From Bryobacteraceae bacterium (GTDB taxonomy: Bacteria > Acidobacteriota > Terriglobia > Bryobacterales > Bryobacteraceae), in the NCBI GenBank assembly GCA_947458745.1, contig CANGYQ010000003.1, positions 248,001-312,000 of the forward strand: a stretch of DNA of 64,000 nucleotides, written 5' to 3'. The translations under genes were made by a program, and so were the position numbers. Below are positions 43,254-53,257 of this stretch, piece after piece (position 1 is the stretch's first letter; each line of letters starts with the position of its first letter). The notes beneath the pieces are model-generated. The model worked only from the letters and a program-made list of their open reading frames with translations. It made no database searches and had not been told where the DNA came from.

Positions 43254-43911
43254 GCCCGTGGGCTTGGTTTGTGCGGGGGCGGTCAGCCAGTCGTGGGTGA
43301 CGCAACTGCCGGGACTCAGCAGTTGGCTGGGACCGGTCAAGGCCGTGACGGCGGCGGCCAGTGCACGTGTCGTGCATTCCTTACGGGCCGGTACGGCCAC
43401 CGACAGCTGGCAGGTGATGGCCGGATGCGCGGGCATTCTAATCTGGGCCGATACGGGCCTGGAGGGGATCGTGCGGACCATGGCGGAAGGCGGCGCAGAC
43501 TGGGAAGGACGCGCCGTGGTGGTGTGCACTGATGAGGTGGACAGCGCGGTCCTCGCCCCGCTGCAGGCCCTCGGGGCGCACACCGGAACGTTGGCCTTGA
43601 TCGAGGACGGCCCCTATCTGGTGGAAGGTGACGCCGTCGCGGTGCGGCTGATCCAAGGCCTGATTGGGACGCACCGCTCGCGCCTCATCAAGCTACCCCA
43701 ACCAGCGAAACTACCACTGCTGGCCGAACTCGCCGCTTCTCTGGACGCGGCGCTCCCACGCCTGACCGGTGCCGCCGGGCATCTGCGGGATGCCGGCATG
43801 TCGGCGGCGGATGCCCAGGCGCTGGTGCTGGCGGCCTTTCAGCGGGGGGCACGGGCGCGGCTGAAATCACCCCGTCCGATCCGGCGCCCAGGGGCCCCTA
43901 ACGGCGGCTGA
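43225..43911 (+). CDS. Rossmann-like/DUF2520-type protein
   Basis: A 228-residue protein. [20 protein letters not shown] at the start is a Rossmann-like loop, and [16 protein letters not shown] is the fourth-strand region. The C-terminal helical half resembles the DUF2520/ProC dimerisation domain. Members look like pyrroline-5-carboxylate reductase or prephenate dehydrogenase relatives with unknown substrate. The glycine loop is reduced (GAVSQS), so cofactor binding is uncertain. It overlaps uvrB by 29 nt and converges on galM. Confidence 0.68.
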
Positions 43912-44986
43912 ACTTAAAGATGGTGGCCGAACGGTAAGAGGAGCCGCCCTTCAACAAAACAGTCGGGAATGCCGGCTGGTTCGGTGAGTCCGGGAAATGC
44001 TGGGTCTCCAGACAGAAGGCGGCGTTTCGGGCATAAGCCTGTCCCCCTTTCCCTTTGAGCGACCCATCGAGGAAGTTGCCCGTGTAAAGCTGAACGCCGG
44101 GCTCAGTGGTCAACACCTCCAAGACGCGGCCGGAGGAAGGGTCATAGACTTGAGCCGCCAGCACGGGCTCCGGCCGAATGGTGTCCGCCAGGACGAAGTT
44201 ATGGTCGTACCCGCCGCCCAGCTTCAGCTGATCATCGGCCGCCGCGATGCGCGCGCCGATCGGCGTGGCGGTGGTGAAGTCAAACGGCGTGCCCGCCACG
44301 GGACGGAGTTCGCCGGTTGGGATCAACCCGGCATCCACCGGCGTGAAGCGGTCCGCCTTCAGCAACAGCTCGTGCTTCAGGATGTCGCCGGAACCGGTCA
44401 GGTTGAAGTAGGCGTGGTTGGTCAGGTTGACCACCGTGTCCTTGTCCGACGCGGCCTCGTAGGCGATGCGAAGCTCATTGCTGTCGGTGAGGGTGTAGGT
44501 TACCTTGGCGGTCAACGTTCCGGGGTAGCCTTCTTCGCCGTCGGCGCTGACATAGGTGAACTCAATAGCATTCGGCGCTATCTCGCGGGCTCGCCAGTAT
44601 ACCTTGTCAAACCCCTTCAGGCCGCCGTGGAGATGGTTGGTCTTGTCGTTGGTGGCCAACTTGTACTCGACGCCGTTCAGGGTAAAGCGGCCCTTGGCGA
44701 TGCGGTTGCCGTAACGGCCGACGATGGCCCCAATGTAGGGATGCGTGCCTTTGTAGCCGTCGAGCGAATCAAAGCCCAGCAAGACATCACTCAGCTTGCC
44801 CTCGCGGTCCGGCACCTTGATCGACTGAATGGTGGCGCCGTAGTTCAGCAGCGTCACTTCCATCCCGGACGGGTTGGCTAGCCGGTAAGGCGTTACGCGG
44901 TCCGGTTGAATCGATGGGGCGGGTCCACAGGCGGCCAGCAACAAGGCGGCCACGGACGGAGCGGCAAAGGTGCGCGAAATCTTCAT
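43898..44986 (-). CDS. galM: Aldose 1-epimerase, lipoprotein type
   Basis: Interconverts alpha- and beta-anomers of aldoses. The 362 residues start with a lipoprotein signal (lipobox LLAAC near residue 19), so the enzyme is probably anchored outside the cytoplasmic membrane. The epimerase fold shows GATIQSIKVPDREGK, the substrate region NRIAKGRFTLNG, NHLHGGLKGFDKVYW, LTNHAYFNLTG (catalytic His region) and CLETQHFPDSPN (catalytic Glu region). TACGAT lies 8 nt before the ATG. The exported location suggests polysaccharide degradation rather than Leloir metabolism. Confidence 0.94.
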   Translation of the reverse strand: MKISRTFAAPSVAALLLAACGPAPSIQPDRVTPYRLANPSGMEVTLLNYGATIQSIKVPDREGKLSDVLLGFDSLDGYKGTHPYIGAIVGRYGNRIAKGRFTLNGVEYKLATNDKTNHLHGGLKGFDKVYWRAREIAPNAIEFTYVSADGEEGYPGTLTAKVTYTLTDSNELRIAYEAASDKDTVVNLTNHAYFNLTGSGDILKHELLLKADRFTPVDAGLIPTGELRPVAGTPFDFTTATPIGARIAAADDQLKLGGGYDHNFVLADTIRPEPVLAAQVYDPSSGRVLEVLTTEPGVQLYTGNFLDGSLKGKGGQAYARNAAFCLETQHFPDSPNQPAFPTVLLKGGSSYRSATIFKFSRR

Positions 44987-44994
44987 CGGTCACC

Positions 44995-45000
44995 ATCGTA
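44995..45000 (-). promoter_or_regulatory. -10 element TACGAT before galM
   Basis: TACGAT on the minus strand, 8 nt before the ATG at 44986. Confidence 0.45.
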
Positions 45001-45099
45001 GCCGAGGTGCGGCAGCGTCCGGCGAGTGTCTGCCGCCCCAGGTGGCCGCTCCCGCCGAAATGTCCTGGCCGGAAGCGCGGCTTTCCGGGGAGCCTCTGA

Positions 45100-45105
45100 T
45101 ACACT
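45100..45105 (+). promoter_or_regulatory. -10 element TACACT before the pur operon
   Basis: TACACT ends 12 nt before the purQ ATG and would leave a leader of about 5 nt. AGGG between the two could alternatively serve as ribosome site. Confidence 0.4.
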
Positions 45106-45117
45106 AGGGTTACACCC

Positions 45118-45792
45118 ATGAAATTCGGCGTCGTCGTGTTTCCCGGCTCCAATTGTGACCATGATGCCTGGTACGCCACTACCCAAAACCTGGGTCAGCA
45201 GGCGGAATTCCTGTGGCATCATTCCGAGGATTTGAAAGGCGCTGACGCCATCATTCTCCCGGGCGGCTTTTCCTATGGAGACTACCTTCGTTGCGGAGCC
45301 ATCGCCCGCTTTTCGCCGATCATGAACGCCGTCCGGCGTTTCGCCCAGGAAGGTGGGCCGGTGATGGGGTTCTGCAATGGCTTCCAGATCTTGTGTGAGG
45401 CCGGGCTGCTTCCCGGTGCCCTGTTGCGCAATGCGGGCATGAAATTCATCTGCCGCCCGGTGGAATTGGAAGTGGGCACCACCAACTCCCCGTTTACAAA
45501 TGCGCTCACCTCCGGCCAACGCCTGACCGTGCCCATCGCCCACGGCGAAGGTTGCTATCAGGCCGAGGAATCGGTGCTGGATCAGTTGGAAGCCGAGGAT
45601 CGCGTGGCCTTCCGCTATGTCGATAACCCCAATGGCTCCGCCCGCTCGATTGCCGGCATATTGAGTGCCGGCCGCAACGTGCTGGGCATGATGCCCCACC
45701 CGGAGCGCGCCACTGACCCCCTGATGGGCTCCACCGATGGTCGCCTGATTTTTGATAGTTTGATTTCCGCTTACGCCCTCACATCCAAATGA
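45118..45792 (+). CDS. purQ: Phosphoribosylformylglycinamidine synthase, glutaminase subunit
   Basis: Supplies ammonia from glutamine to PurL in step 4 of purine synthesis. It has 224 residues. [19 protein letters not shown] opens the class I amidotransferase fold, [20 protein letters not shown] contains the nucleophilic Cys, and [16 protein letters not shown] provides the catalytic His and Glu. The stop overlaps the purL start by 4 nt. The usual third subunit gene purS is not next to it. Confidence 0.97.
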   Translation: MKFGVVVFPGSNCDHDAWYATTQNLGQQAEFLWHHSEDLKGADAIILPGGFSYGDYLRCGAIARFSPIMNAVRRFAQEGGPVMGFCNGFQILCEAGLLPGALLRNAGMKFICRPVELEVGTTNSPFTNALTSGQRLTVPIAHGEGCYQAEESVLDQLEAEDRVAFRYVDNPNGSARSIAGILSAGRNVLGMMPHPERATDPLMGSTDGRLIFDSLISAYALTSK

Positions 45793-47981
45793 GCCTGACC
45801 TTACAGGAAGTCTCCGCGCACCGTCTGACGTGGAGTGAATACGAGAAGATTATCTCGCTGCTGGGCCGGGAGCCCACCTTTACCGAACTCGGGATCTTTG
45901 GCGTGATGTGGAGCGAGCACTGCTCCTACAAGTCGTCGCGGATTCACCTGCGCAAACTCCCCTCGCGATCCAAGTTGGTGCTGGTGGGGCCGGGTGAAAA
46001 CGCTGGCATCATCGACATTGGCGACAACGTCGCCATCGCCTTCAAAATCGAAAGCCACAACCACCCCAGCTTCATTGAGCCTTTCCAGGGCGCGGCCACG
46101 GGCGTGGGCGGCATTCTGCGAGACATCTTTACGATGGGTGCCCGGCCCATTGCCGTGATGGACGCGCTGCGGTTTGGCAAGCTGGACAACTCTGAAACCG
46201 GCCAGCGCAACAAGCGCATCGTGCAAGGCGTCGTGAGCGGCATCTCCCACTACGGCAACTGCTTTGGCGTGCCCACCGTGGGCGGCGAATGCGTTTTTGA
46301 AAGCTGCTACGACGGCAATCCGCTGGTCAACGTCTTTGCGCTGGGTGTCTTCAAGCACGACGAGATCTTCTTCGGCCGCGCCACCGGCGTGGGCAACCCG
46401 GTGATCTACGTCGGCGCCAAGACCGGCCGCGACGGCATCCATGGTGCGTCGATGGCGTCGGAAGAGTTCAGTGAAGAATCGAAGGACAAGCGCCCCAACG
46501 TGCAGGTGGGCGACCCCTTCATGGAAAAGCTGCTGCTGGAAGCATGTCTGGAAGTGATGAAGACCGGCGCTGTGGTCGGCATCCAGGACATGGGCGCGGC
46601 GGGGCTGACCTGTTCAACTTGCGAGATGGGCTCCCGCGCGGGTACCGGCGTCGAGATCGACCTGAAGTACGTCCCGCAGCGTGAAACCGGCATGACGCCC
46701 TACGAGATCATGCTCTCGGAATCGCAGGAGCGCATGCTGCTGGTAGCCGAAAAGGGCCGCGAGCAGGAAGTCTTCGACGTCTTCCACAAGTGGGGACTCG
46801 ATGCGGCGGTGGTGGGCGTCGTCACCGACGATGGGATGCTACGCGTCCGCAACCACGGGGAGATCGTGGCGGAGCTTTCGAATCGCGCACTGGCCGACGA
46901 AGCCCCGCTCTATGACCGGCCCTACACCAAGCCGCACCGCACGGTGCCGATGGAAGCGCCGGCATTTGCCTCCACCGATCTAACCGGCGACCTGACCCGG
47001 CTGCTGGCCTCTTCTGACGTCTGCTCCAAGGCCTGGATCTGGGATCAGTACGATTGGATGGTCCGCACCAACACGACGCAAGGCCCGGGCTCCGATGCCG
47101 CCATCGTGCGCATCAAGGAGACCGATTCCAGCATCGCCATGGCGCTGGACGGCAACGGCCGGTATTGCTACCTCGATCCGCGCGAAGGGGCAAAGCTGAT
47201 CGTGGCCGAATGCTGCCGCAATCTCTCGACTTCGGGCGCGTTGCCGATCGCGGCCACCAATAACCTCAACTTCGGCAACCCGGAGCGGCCTGAGATCATG
47301 GCCCAACTGGTGGAAGCCATTGAAGGCATCGCCGAGGCCTGCACCTTCTTTGAGACGCCCATCACGGGCGGCAACGTCAGCCTCTATAACGAGACGCTGG
47401 GCGAAGCCATCTACCCCACGCCGGTCATGGGCATTGTCGGAATCCTGAAAACCGCCGCGCCCATCCCGATGCAGTTCGCGCAGCCGGACCGCGACATCGT
47501 GCTGCTGGGCGGCCTGGGGGCGAGCGATGAAACGCACTTCGGCGGCACCCAGTACGCCAAGGTGATTCTTGATACGCTGTGGGGCTTGCCACCGCAGCTA
47601 GACATGGATTACGAAAAGCGCGTCCAGGCGGCCATGCGCGAGATCGCGCAAGCGGGCTTGGCGGAATCCGCTCACGATTTATCAGACGGCGGCTTGGCCG
47701 TGGCACTGGCCGAAGCCAGCTTCCGCGGCATCGGTGCCCACGTCAAGGTTGAAACCACTTTGCGGCCGGAACTGGCGTTGTTCCATGAGGGCCCCTCGCG
47801 AATCCTGGTGTCCACTGCCTCCCCCGGCCAGGTGCGCGAAATTGCCGAGAAGTACGGCGTAGCGGCCGATGTGATCGGAAAGACCACAGTTGGCCAGTTG
47901 ACGATCGGCGAGTGGGTGGATTGTTCCATCGCCCAGCTCCAGCGTCCCTGGAAGACAGCACTTGAGGAGGCTTTGCACTAA
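45789..47981 (+). CDS. purL: Phosphoribosylformylglycinamidine synthase subunit PurL (small type)
   Basis: The ATP-dependent synthetase subunit that converts FGAR to FGAM. At 730 residues it is the small PurL type that works in a complex with PurQ and Pur[38 protein letters not shown] and [23 protein letters not shown] segments ([19 protein letters not shown]) are present, as are [14 protein letters not shown] and [15 protein letters not shown]. It is coupled to purQ by a 4-nt overlap, and the purF start follows its stop with no gap. Confidence 0.97.
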   Translation: MSLTLQEVSAHRLTWSEYEKIISLLGREPTFTELGIFGVMWSEHCSYKSSRIHLRKLPSRSKLVLVGPGENAGIIDIGDNVAIAFKIESHNHPSFIEPFQGAATGVGGILRDIFTMGARPIAVMDALRFGKLDNSETGQRNKRIVQGVVSGISHYGNCFGVPTVGGECVFESCYDGNPLVNVFALGVFKHDEIFFGRATGVGNPVIYVGAKTGRDGIHGASMASEEFSEESKDKRPNVQVGDPFMEKLLLEACLEVMKTGAVVGIQDMGAAGLTCSTCEMGSRAGTGVEIDLKYVPQRETGMTPYEIMLSESQERMLLVAEKGREQEVFDVFHKWGLDAAVVGVVTDDGMLRVRNHGEIVAELSNRALADEAPLYDRPYTKPHRTVPMEAPAFASTDLTGDLTRLLASSDVCSKAWIWDQYDWMVRTNTTQGPGSDAAIVRIKETDSSIAMALDGNGRYCYLDPREGAKLIVAECCRNLSTSGALPIAATNNLNFGNPERPEIMAQLVEAIEGIAEACTFFETPITGGNVSLYNETLGEAIYPTPVMGIVGILKTAAPIPMQFAQPDRDIVLLGGLGASDETHFGGTQYAKVILDTLWGLPPQLDMDYEKRVQAAMREIAQAGLAESAHDLSDGGLAVALAEASFRGIGAHVKVETTLRPELALFHEGPSRILVSTASPGQVREIAEKYGVAADVIGKTTVGQLTIGEWVDCSIAQLQRPWKTALEEALH

Positions 47982-49448
47982 ATGGTGGAGACCCCGGATT
48001 TGGGCGTAGAAGGCGTAGAGGTGGACAAGCTCGACCACTTCCACGACGAATGCGGTGTGATGGCCATTTATGGCCATCCGGAAGCGTCGAACCTGGCCTA
48101 TCTGGGACTCTACGCACTCCAGCATCGCGGCCAGGAATCGGCCGGCATTGCCGCCAGCGACGGCCGCCAAGTGATCTGCCACAAGGCGATGGGCCACGTG
48201 GCGGACATCTTCCAGCCGCATGTGTTGGCCAAGCTGCCGGGCCATATGGCGATCGGCCATACGCGCTACTCCACGTCCGGCGACACGGTCCTGCTGAACG
48301 CGCAACCTTTCTCGGTGGCCTGCAACAAGGGTGCCGTGGCGGTGGCGCACAACGGCAACATCACCAACGCCAAGGAACTGCGCAAGGAACTGGAATACGA
48401 AGGGTCGATCTTCCAGGCCACCTCCGACACGGAAGTGATCCTGCATCTGGTGGCCCGGTCGCGAGAGAAGACGCTGCACGGGGCGCTCCGCGATGCGTTG
48501 TTGCGCCTGGATGGCGCGTTCTCACTGGTGTTTCTGGCCGAAGACCGCGTGATCGTGGCCCGGGACCGGCATGGCTTCCGTCCGCTCGCTATGGGCCAGA
48601 TGGAGATGGCCGGCGGCAACGGCAAGATCGCCTATGTCTTTGCCTCTGAGACTTGTGCCTTCGACCTGATCGGCGCCACCTACCTCAACGACGTCGAACC
48701 CGGCGAGATGGTGATCATCGGACCCGAAGGCATGACCCGCGAACGCTACGCACCGGCCTTGCACCGCGCGCATTGCGTGTTCGAGCACGTCTACTTCTCG
48801 CGGCCGGATTCAATCGTGTTTGGACGCCCCGTCCAGCAATCGCGCGAACGGATGGGCATGCTGCTGGCCCAGGATCATCCGGTGAATGCCGATCTGGTGG
48901 TACCCGTGCCCGATTCGGGCGTCGCGGCGGCCATCGGCTATTCGATGGAATCCGGTGTCCCTTACCGGCAAGCACTGATCCGCAATCACTATGTGGGCCG
49001 CACTTTCATTGAGCCTTCGCAAGCCATCCGCGACTTCGGCGTCAAGCTGAAGCTGAACCCGGTGCGCCACTTGCTGGAAGGCAAGAGTGTCGTACTGGTG
49101 GATGACTCCATCGTCCGCGGCACCACTTCGCGCAAGATCGTCCGCATGGTCCGCAGTGCGGGCGCGCGTGAAGTCCACCTGCGTATCTCCTGCCCGCCCA
49201 CCATTTCGCCCTGCTTTTATGGGGTGGACACGCCCACGCGCGGGGAACTGATTGCGGCGAACAACACCGTCGAAGAGATCCGCAAGTTCGTCGAAGCCGA
49301 CTCGCTGGGCTTCCTGCAACTGCCGCGGCTACGCGAAGCGGTGAGCGACGAGAAGCACCAATACTGCTACGCCTGCTACACGGGCGACTATCCCACCGAC
49401 ATCATCAACATTGATGAACTGATCCGCACCCGCGGGCGCACGAAGTAG
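47982..49448 (+). CDS. purF: Amidophosphoribosyltransferase
   Basis: The first committed step of purine synthesis: PRPP plus glutamine to 5-phosphoribosylamine. The 488 residues begin with a 23-residue propeptide before Cys24 (HDECGVMAIYG), the N-terminal nucleophile of the glutaminase domain. ALQHRGQESAGIA and GHTRYSTSGDTVLLNAQPF follow. The phosphoribosyltransferase domain has the PRPP loop VVLVDDSIVRGTTSRKIV and PPTISPCFYGVDTP. Cysteines in the last third (YCYACYTG) suggest the Fe-S-containing, B. subtilis-like form. Confidence 0.97.
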   Translation: MVETPDLGVEGVEVDKLDHFHDECGVMAIYGHPEASNLAYLGLYALQHRGQESAGIAASDGRQVICHKAMGHVADIFQPHVLAKLPGHMAIGHTRYSTSGDTVLLNAQPFSVACNKGAVAVAHNGNITNAKELRKELEYEGSIFQATSDTEVILHLVARSREKTLHGALRDALLRLDGAFSLVFLAEDRVIVARDRHGFRPLAMGQMEMAGGNGKIAYVFASETCAFDLIGATYLNDVEPGEMVIIGPEGMTRERYAPALHRAHCVFEHVYFSRPDSIVFGRPVQQSRERMGMLLAQDHPVNADLVVPVPDSGVAAAIGYSMESGVPYRQALIRNHYVGRTFIEPSQAIRDFGVKLKLNPVRHLLEGKSVVLVDDSIVRGTTSRKIVRMVRSAGAREVHLRISCPPTISPCFYGVDTPTRGELIAANNTVEEIRKFVEADSLGFLQLPRLREAVSDEKHQYCYACYTGDYPTDIINIDELIRTRGRTK

Positions 49449-49477
49449 GCATTTCTTCAGACGCCGCCAGGGCGTGG

Positions 49478-50353
49478 CTACCGGAGTTCGTAACGCACGA
49501 AGGCGAAGCGCTTCGAGTTCGGCGACCAGGAATTGACGTTGATGGTGCCCTGCCCGCCGAATAGCTTTTTCAGCTCGATGATCTGGCCGCTCTTGCGGTC
49601 CATGCGGCGCAGGATGACGTTCTGGTTGGCCGGGTGGCCGACGGTGCCTTTGGGGAAGCTGACAAAGACCAGATAGCGGCCGTTGGGCGACGGGTGCGGG
49701 AACCAGTCTTCCAGTTCGTCGGAGGTGATGCGCTCCGCTTTCGCGTCGTCCACGCCCGCACCATCCGCCGGAATGCGCCACACATCCCAACTCCCCGTAC
49801 GGAGCGAGTTGAAGTAGATCCACTTGCCATCCCGCGTATAGTCCGGGCCGTCGTCGTACTGGGCGTGGGTGGTCAGGCGCTGTTCGGCTCCGCCATCGAC
49901 AGGGATGCGGTAGAGGTCAAAATTATCGCCGCGCTTGGCGCAATAGGCCAACCACCGTCCATCGGGCGACCAGCCGTGGTAGTAGCTGGGCGTCAGCTGC
50001 GTCACCTGCTTGGGCGTGCCGCCGGTGGAAGGCAGCACATACATCTGCCCCGCCGAAATCGCAAACCACTTGCCGTCGGCGGAGATGCCATGGTCGTTGT
50101 TGATGCGGTCCACGGTGCCCGTGTCCACCTGCTGCGGCTCGCCGCCCGAGACCGCCAGCTTCCAGAGCTTGCCCCGCGAATTCAACAACAAATACTTCCC
50201 ATCAGGCGACCAGTTGGGCGCTTCGAACAGCTCGGGTGAAGAATAGACCACCTTCTCCCCCGAGCCATCGGCGTTGATGAGGGTGATGTGGCTGGTGGTG
50301 GGGGCGCGCTGCTGTTGGGCGAAGAGGGTGAGGGTGAGAAGGGCGAGGGTCAC
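49478..50353 (-). CDS. Exported TolB-like PD40 beta-propeller protein
   Basis: A 291-residue secreted protein. A short signal peptide (LALLTLTLFAQQ) is followed by six PD40/WD40-like blades, each marked by a turn such as SPDGKYLLLN, SADGKWFAIS, SPDGRWLAYC, TRDGKWIYFN, SPNGRYLVFV or SPNSKRFAFV. These propellers occur in TolB and in prolyl oligopeptidase-type proteins, but here no peptidase domain or TolB N-terminal domain is attached. Function unknown. The start is GTG at 50353, with TATCCT 9 nt upstream. Confidence 0.88.
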   Translation of the reverse strand: MTLALLTLTLFAQQQRAPTTSHITLINADGSGEKVVYSSPELFEAPNWSPDGKYLLLNSRGKLWKLAVSGGEPQQVDTGTVDRINNDHGISADGKWFAISAGQMYVLPSTGGTPKQVTQLTPSYYHGWSPDGRWLAYCAKRGDNFDLYRIPVDGGAEQRLTTHAQYDDGPDYTRDGKWIYFNSLRTGSWDVWRIPADGAGVDDAKAERITSDELEDWFPHPSPNGRYLVFVSFPKGTVGHPANQNVILRRMDRKSGQIIELKKLFGGQGTINVNSWSPNSKRFAFVRYELR

Positions 50354-50362
50354 GGCAAGGCT

Positions 50363-50368
50363 AGGATA
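50363..50368 (-). promoter_or_regulatory. -10 element TATCCT before the PD40 gene
   Basis: TATCCT on the minus strand, 9 nt before the GTG at 50353. Confidence 0.45.
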
Positions 50369-50399
50369 TCGCGGGGCGATGAGAGGCTTACGAATCCGG

Positions 50400-50405
50400 T
50401 ATACC
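50400..50405 (+). promoter_or_regulatory. -10 element TATACC before the McrB-like gene
   Basis: TATACC ends 6 nt before the ATG at 50412. Only the last base departs from the TANNNT pattern. Confidence 0.4.
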
Positions 50406-50411
50406 TAGAGC

Positions 50412-51866
50412 ATGCTTGCGCCGCTCGTCGAGATCGTTCACTCACAGTCGATGGATGAATGGCTGACAAGGAATCAGACAGCATTTGAGGGCTTGTTCGG
50501 GAGCCGTTACCCTAAGGCGGCGCGGGATCTCTACAAGCTGCGTGCGCCAAAAGACACGCAGATTCCTTATGCGGCCTATATCCATCCGTCGAACCCCGAC
50601 TCGGGTGCTTACGCCGGCCTCTGCTTCGTGATGTTTCCGATTTCTGACGGACCTTGCCTGTTTGGATTGGGAATCGGGACGCAGGGACTCTCGCCAGACG
50701 AAGCGATCCTAGGCCGTCCTGGGCATGCGCGCAAGGCGATGGCCATCTGTGACTGGCTTGCTGCCGCCTTTGGTGACGGCAGCCGAGTGACCTGGGCGCG
50801 CCGCGATCCGACGCAATTGGACGTATCATTGCCGTCTGACCTGACGGTGGAGTGGCCTGAGTATCAACAGGTGTTCGACCGTTACGGCAAGGCGCCAGGC
50901 AGCGTTCTCTATGCTCTCTATCGCCCGACAGCCGACCGCGCAGCTACCGAAAGGGCGCTGGCAGCGTTCCTAGACCTACTCTTCGCTGAGAAGAATGTCG
51001 AGCCAATGGCCGCGCACAAAAAGCAGGCTCTGGCTGATCGAGCTGCCTGGAGTTCGCTGATTCTTCCCGATCTCCAACAAGGCACAGTTGCGGACCTCCT
51101 CCGGCAGCGGCGGTTTGTCATCTTGCAAGGCCCGCCCGGTACAGGCAAGACACGGATGGCAGAGGAGCTTCTCAAGAAGGTCTACCTGGGCCGCGGACGT
51201 ACGATTCAGTTTCATCCGAATACGACCTATGAGAACTTCATCGGTGGACTGGCTCCGGTCAGTACGGCTGATGCGTTGGGGCTGAGATTTGCGCCGCAAC
51301 CGGGTGTGTTGATGCGTGCCGCGGCCGAAGCAGCAGAGACCGATGAACCGTATCTACTCCACATCGATGAGATCAACCGCGCCGACTTGGGCAAGATCCT
51401 GGGTGAAGCCATCTATTTGCTGGAGCCGGGCGCACCGGAGCGCACCGTTGATTTGCCCCTTGATTTTGGCCAGCCGCACGGAACCAAGCTTCGCTTGCCA
51501 CCAAATCTTCACATTCTGGGAACGATGAACTCTTCGGATCGGTCGATTGCGATCCTGGATGTCGCTGTGCGACGGAGATTCGCATTCGCCCCACTCTGGC
51601 CGCAGATCGCTGTTGTCCAACAACACGGCGGTGAGGTGATGCGAGAAGCCTTCCAACGCTTGCTCGATATCTTCGTCGACCATGCGCCAGAGGATGCTTT
51701 TGCATTGTTGCCGGGGCACTCCTATTTCTTGGAGCTAGACGACGCCCTCGCCAAGCCGAGGCTGCGCGTGACGTTGGCACCATTGCTTGAGGAGTATCTG
51801 GCGCAAGGCTACGTCAGCGGGTTCGCCGAGCAGATCCGGAGCTACCTCCAGTGGCTACGCCTCTAG
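50412..51866 (+). CDS. McrB-like AAA+ GTPase of a type IV restriction system
   Basis: A 484-residue motor subunit of a McrBC-like modification-dependent restriction system. The AAA+ domain has GPPGTGKT (about residue 240), LLHIDEINRADLGKILGEA (Walker B, about 316) and TMNSSDRSIAILDVAVRRRF (about 371). The last segment corresponds to the MNxxDRS motif characteristic of GTP-using McrB. The first 200 residues would be the DNA-recognition module. They do not look like the E. coli McrB N-domain and I cannot assign them (landmarks: PYAAYIHPSNPDSGAYAGLC, FGLGIGTQGLSPDEAILG). The 3' end overlaps the nuclease gene by 16 nt. Confidence 0.88.
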   Translation: MLAPLVEIVHSQSMDEWLTRNQTAFEGLFGSRYPKAARDLYKLRAPKDTQIPYAAYIHPSNPDSGAYAGLCFVMFPISDGPCLFGLGIGTQGLSPDEAILGRPGHARKAMAICDWLAAAFGDGSRVTWARRDPTQLDVSLPSDLTVEWPEYQQVFDRYGKAPGSVLYALYRPTADRAATERALAAFLDLLFAEKNVEPMAAHKKQALADRAAWSSLILPDLQQGTVADLLRQRRFVILQGPPGTGKTRMAEELLKKVYLGRGRTIQFHPNTTYENFIGGLAPVSTADALGLRFAPQPGVLMRAAAEAAETDEPYLLHIDEINRADLGKILGEAIYLLEPGAPERTVDLPLDFGQPHGTKLRLPPNLHILGTMNSSDRSIAILDVAVRRRFAFAPLWPQIAVVQQHGGEVMREAFQRLLDIFVDHAPEDAFALLPGHSYFLELDDALAKPRLRVTLAPLLEEYLAQGYVSGFAEQIRSYLQWLRL

Positions 51867-53257
51867 CTGACATCTGCCTCAAGATCGATGACAACTCAAC
51901 CGAAACTCGTTCCGCGGTTGAGTTCTTCGGGACCAAGCGGGCCAACGACCCTTCGCAGTTGGCCGCGAGACTTGGCGATCAATTCATCAAGCAGAATCGG
52001 CGACTGGCTGACGTGTTGGGCGTCGCTTTGGGTTTGGAGTACGACGGCCGAAATGTTCAGCTTCGGGTGACATCTTCAAACCAAGTGGGCGCGGTGCCTT
52101 TGGTCTCCCCCGTTACGGCTCGCAATGATTTCGGACTTCTGGTAAAGCCCCGCTTTGCCTGGGACGGAATCGGTCCGATGCTAAGCCGCATGGGTTGGCG
52201 AGTGGCACCAGCGCCCTTGAAGCTTCCGCTGCTCAAGCGTTCGGAGCGGCAAGTACCACGTTGGGTACTAGCATCGATGATCCTTACTCGTGTTGCGGCA
52301 CTACTCGAAACGCTCGATCGTCGATTTGAGTTGGTTGACGACGTTCGCCCGGCACCGCGTGGCACGGTCCAGTGGGGGCGATACGCCACCGAGCATCTTT
52401 CACGGGCGCAGTTCCTCTCAGTCCCCTGTCGCTTTCCGGACTTGCGGGATGATCACCTGCTGCTGGGCGCGATTCGGCACACCCTTCAGCTCCAACTGCA
52501 AGCGCTGGAAGGGCAACGTGGCCATGGGGCGTTCATACTGCGATTGATCGAGTGGGCCCAGCAGTTACTCCAACGGGTGGGCCGTGTTCCGATTCACATC
52601 CCGTCGTCTAGTTCGTTTGCTCTCTGGCAACAACGGCCACTTAGGTCAGATGCTTTCCTAGATGGCCTTCAGGCAATCGAGTGGACGGTTGACGAACGGA
52701 TGCTGGCGGGCCTAAGTGATCTGGAAGGCGTACCTTGGCGCATGCCCATGGATCAGTTCTTCGAGAGTTGGGTGGAGACGGTTGGGGGCATGGCGGCGCG
52801 GGCGACGGGAGGCATGATTCGCTCGGCGAGGCAGCGGCAGACCACCCATGCCATTCAATGGCAACATGGTTCCTCCCGAACGCAACAGTCGCTCATGCCT
52901 GATTTGTGGCTGGAGTGGCCGGGCACAACCCTCGTGATCGACGCGAAGTACAAGGCACACTGGGATCGCTTCGAGCTGGAGCATGTCCGAGAAGAGCACC
53001 GTCACGACCTGCATCAGGTGCTGGCCTATGCGGCGCTTGCTTCGACCCCGCGCGTCATAGCTTGCCTGGCCTATCCCTGCCCGGCAGATGAATGGAGCAG
53101 CCTGCGTGCTCGCGGGCGACATTTACGGCAAGCGGAGATCTTCGTGGCGAATCGTCGACTGAGTTTAGTGTTGATGGCGATGCCGATGTCGGCTGACGCA
53201 GAGGACGTAGCCGGGCCTCTGGCTGCGTTGATCCGCGATCATCTGGCCGCCGCCTAG
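51851..53257 (+). CDS. McrC-like nuclease subunit
   Basis: A 468-residue partner of the McrB-like protein. The C-terminal third carries a PD-(D/E)XK nuclease core: LMPDLWLEWPGTTLVIDAKYK (PD near residue 350, DAKYK near 364) followed by HDLHQVLAYAALA, the helix seen in McrC/DUF2357-type nucleases. The N-terminal part is the expected adaptor that contacts the AAA+ ring (PRFAWDGIGPMLSRMGW, RWVLASMILTRVAALLE). It would cut DNA when the McrB-like ring translocates on modified sites. Codon use of this pair looks less GC-biased than the neighbouring genes, consistent with transfer. Confidence 0.86.
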   Translation: MATPLADICLKIDDNSTETRSAVEFFGTKRANDPSQLAARLGDQFIKQNRRLADVLGVALGLEYDGRNVQLRVTSSNQVGAVPLVSPVTARNDFGLLVKPRFAWDGIGPMLSRMGWRVAPAPLKLPLLKRSERQVPRWVLASMILTRVAALLETLDRRFELVDDVRPAPRGTVQWGRYATEHLSRAQFLSVPCRFPDLRDDHLLLGAIRHTLQLQLQALEGQRGHGAFILRLIEWAQQLLQRVGRVPIHIPSSSSFALWQQRPLRSDAFLDGLQAIEWTVDERMLAGLSDLEGVPWRMPMDQFFESWVETVGGMAARATGGMIRSARQRQTTHAIQWQHGSSRTQQSLMPDLWLEWPGTTLVIDAKYKAHWDRFELEHVREEHRHDLHQVLAYAALASTPRVIACLAYPCPADEWSSLRARGRHLRQAEIFVANRRLSLVLMAMPMSADAEDVAGPLAALIRDHLAAA

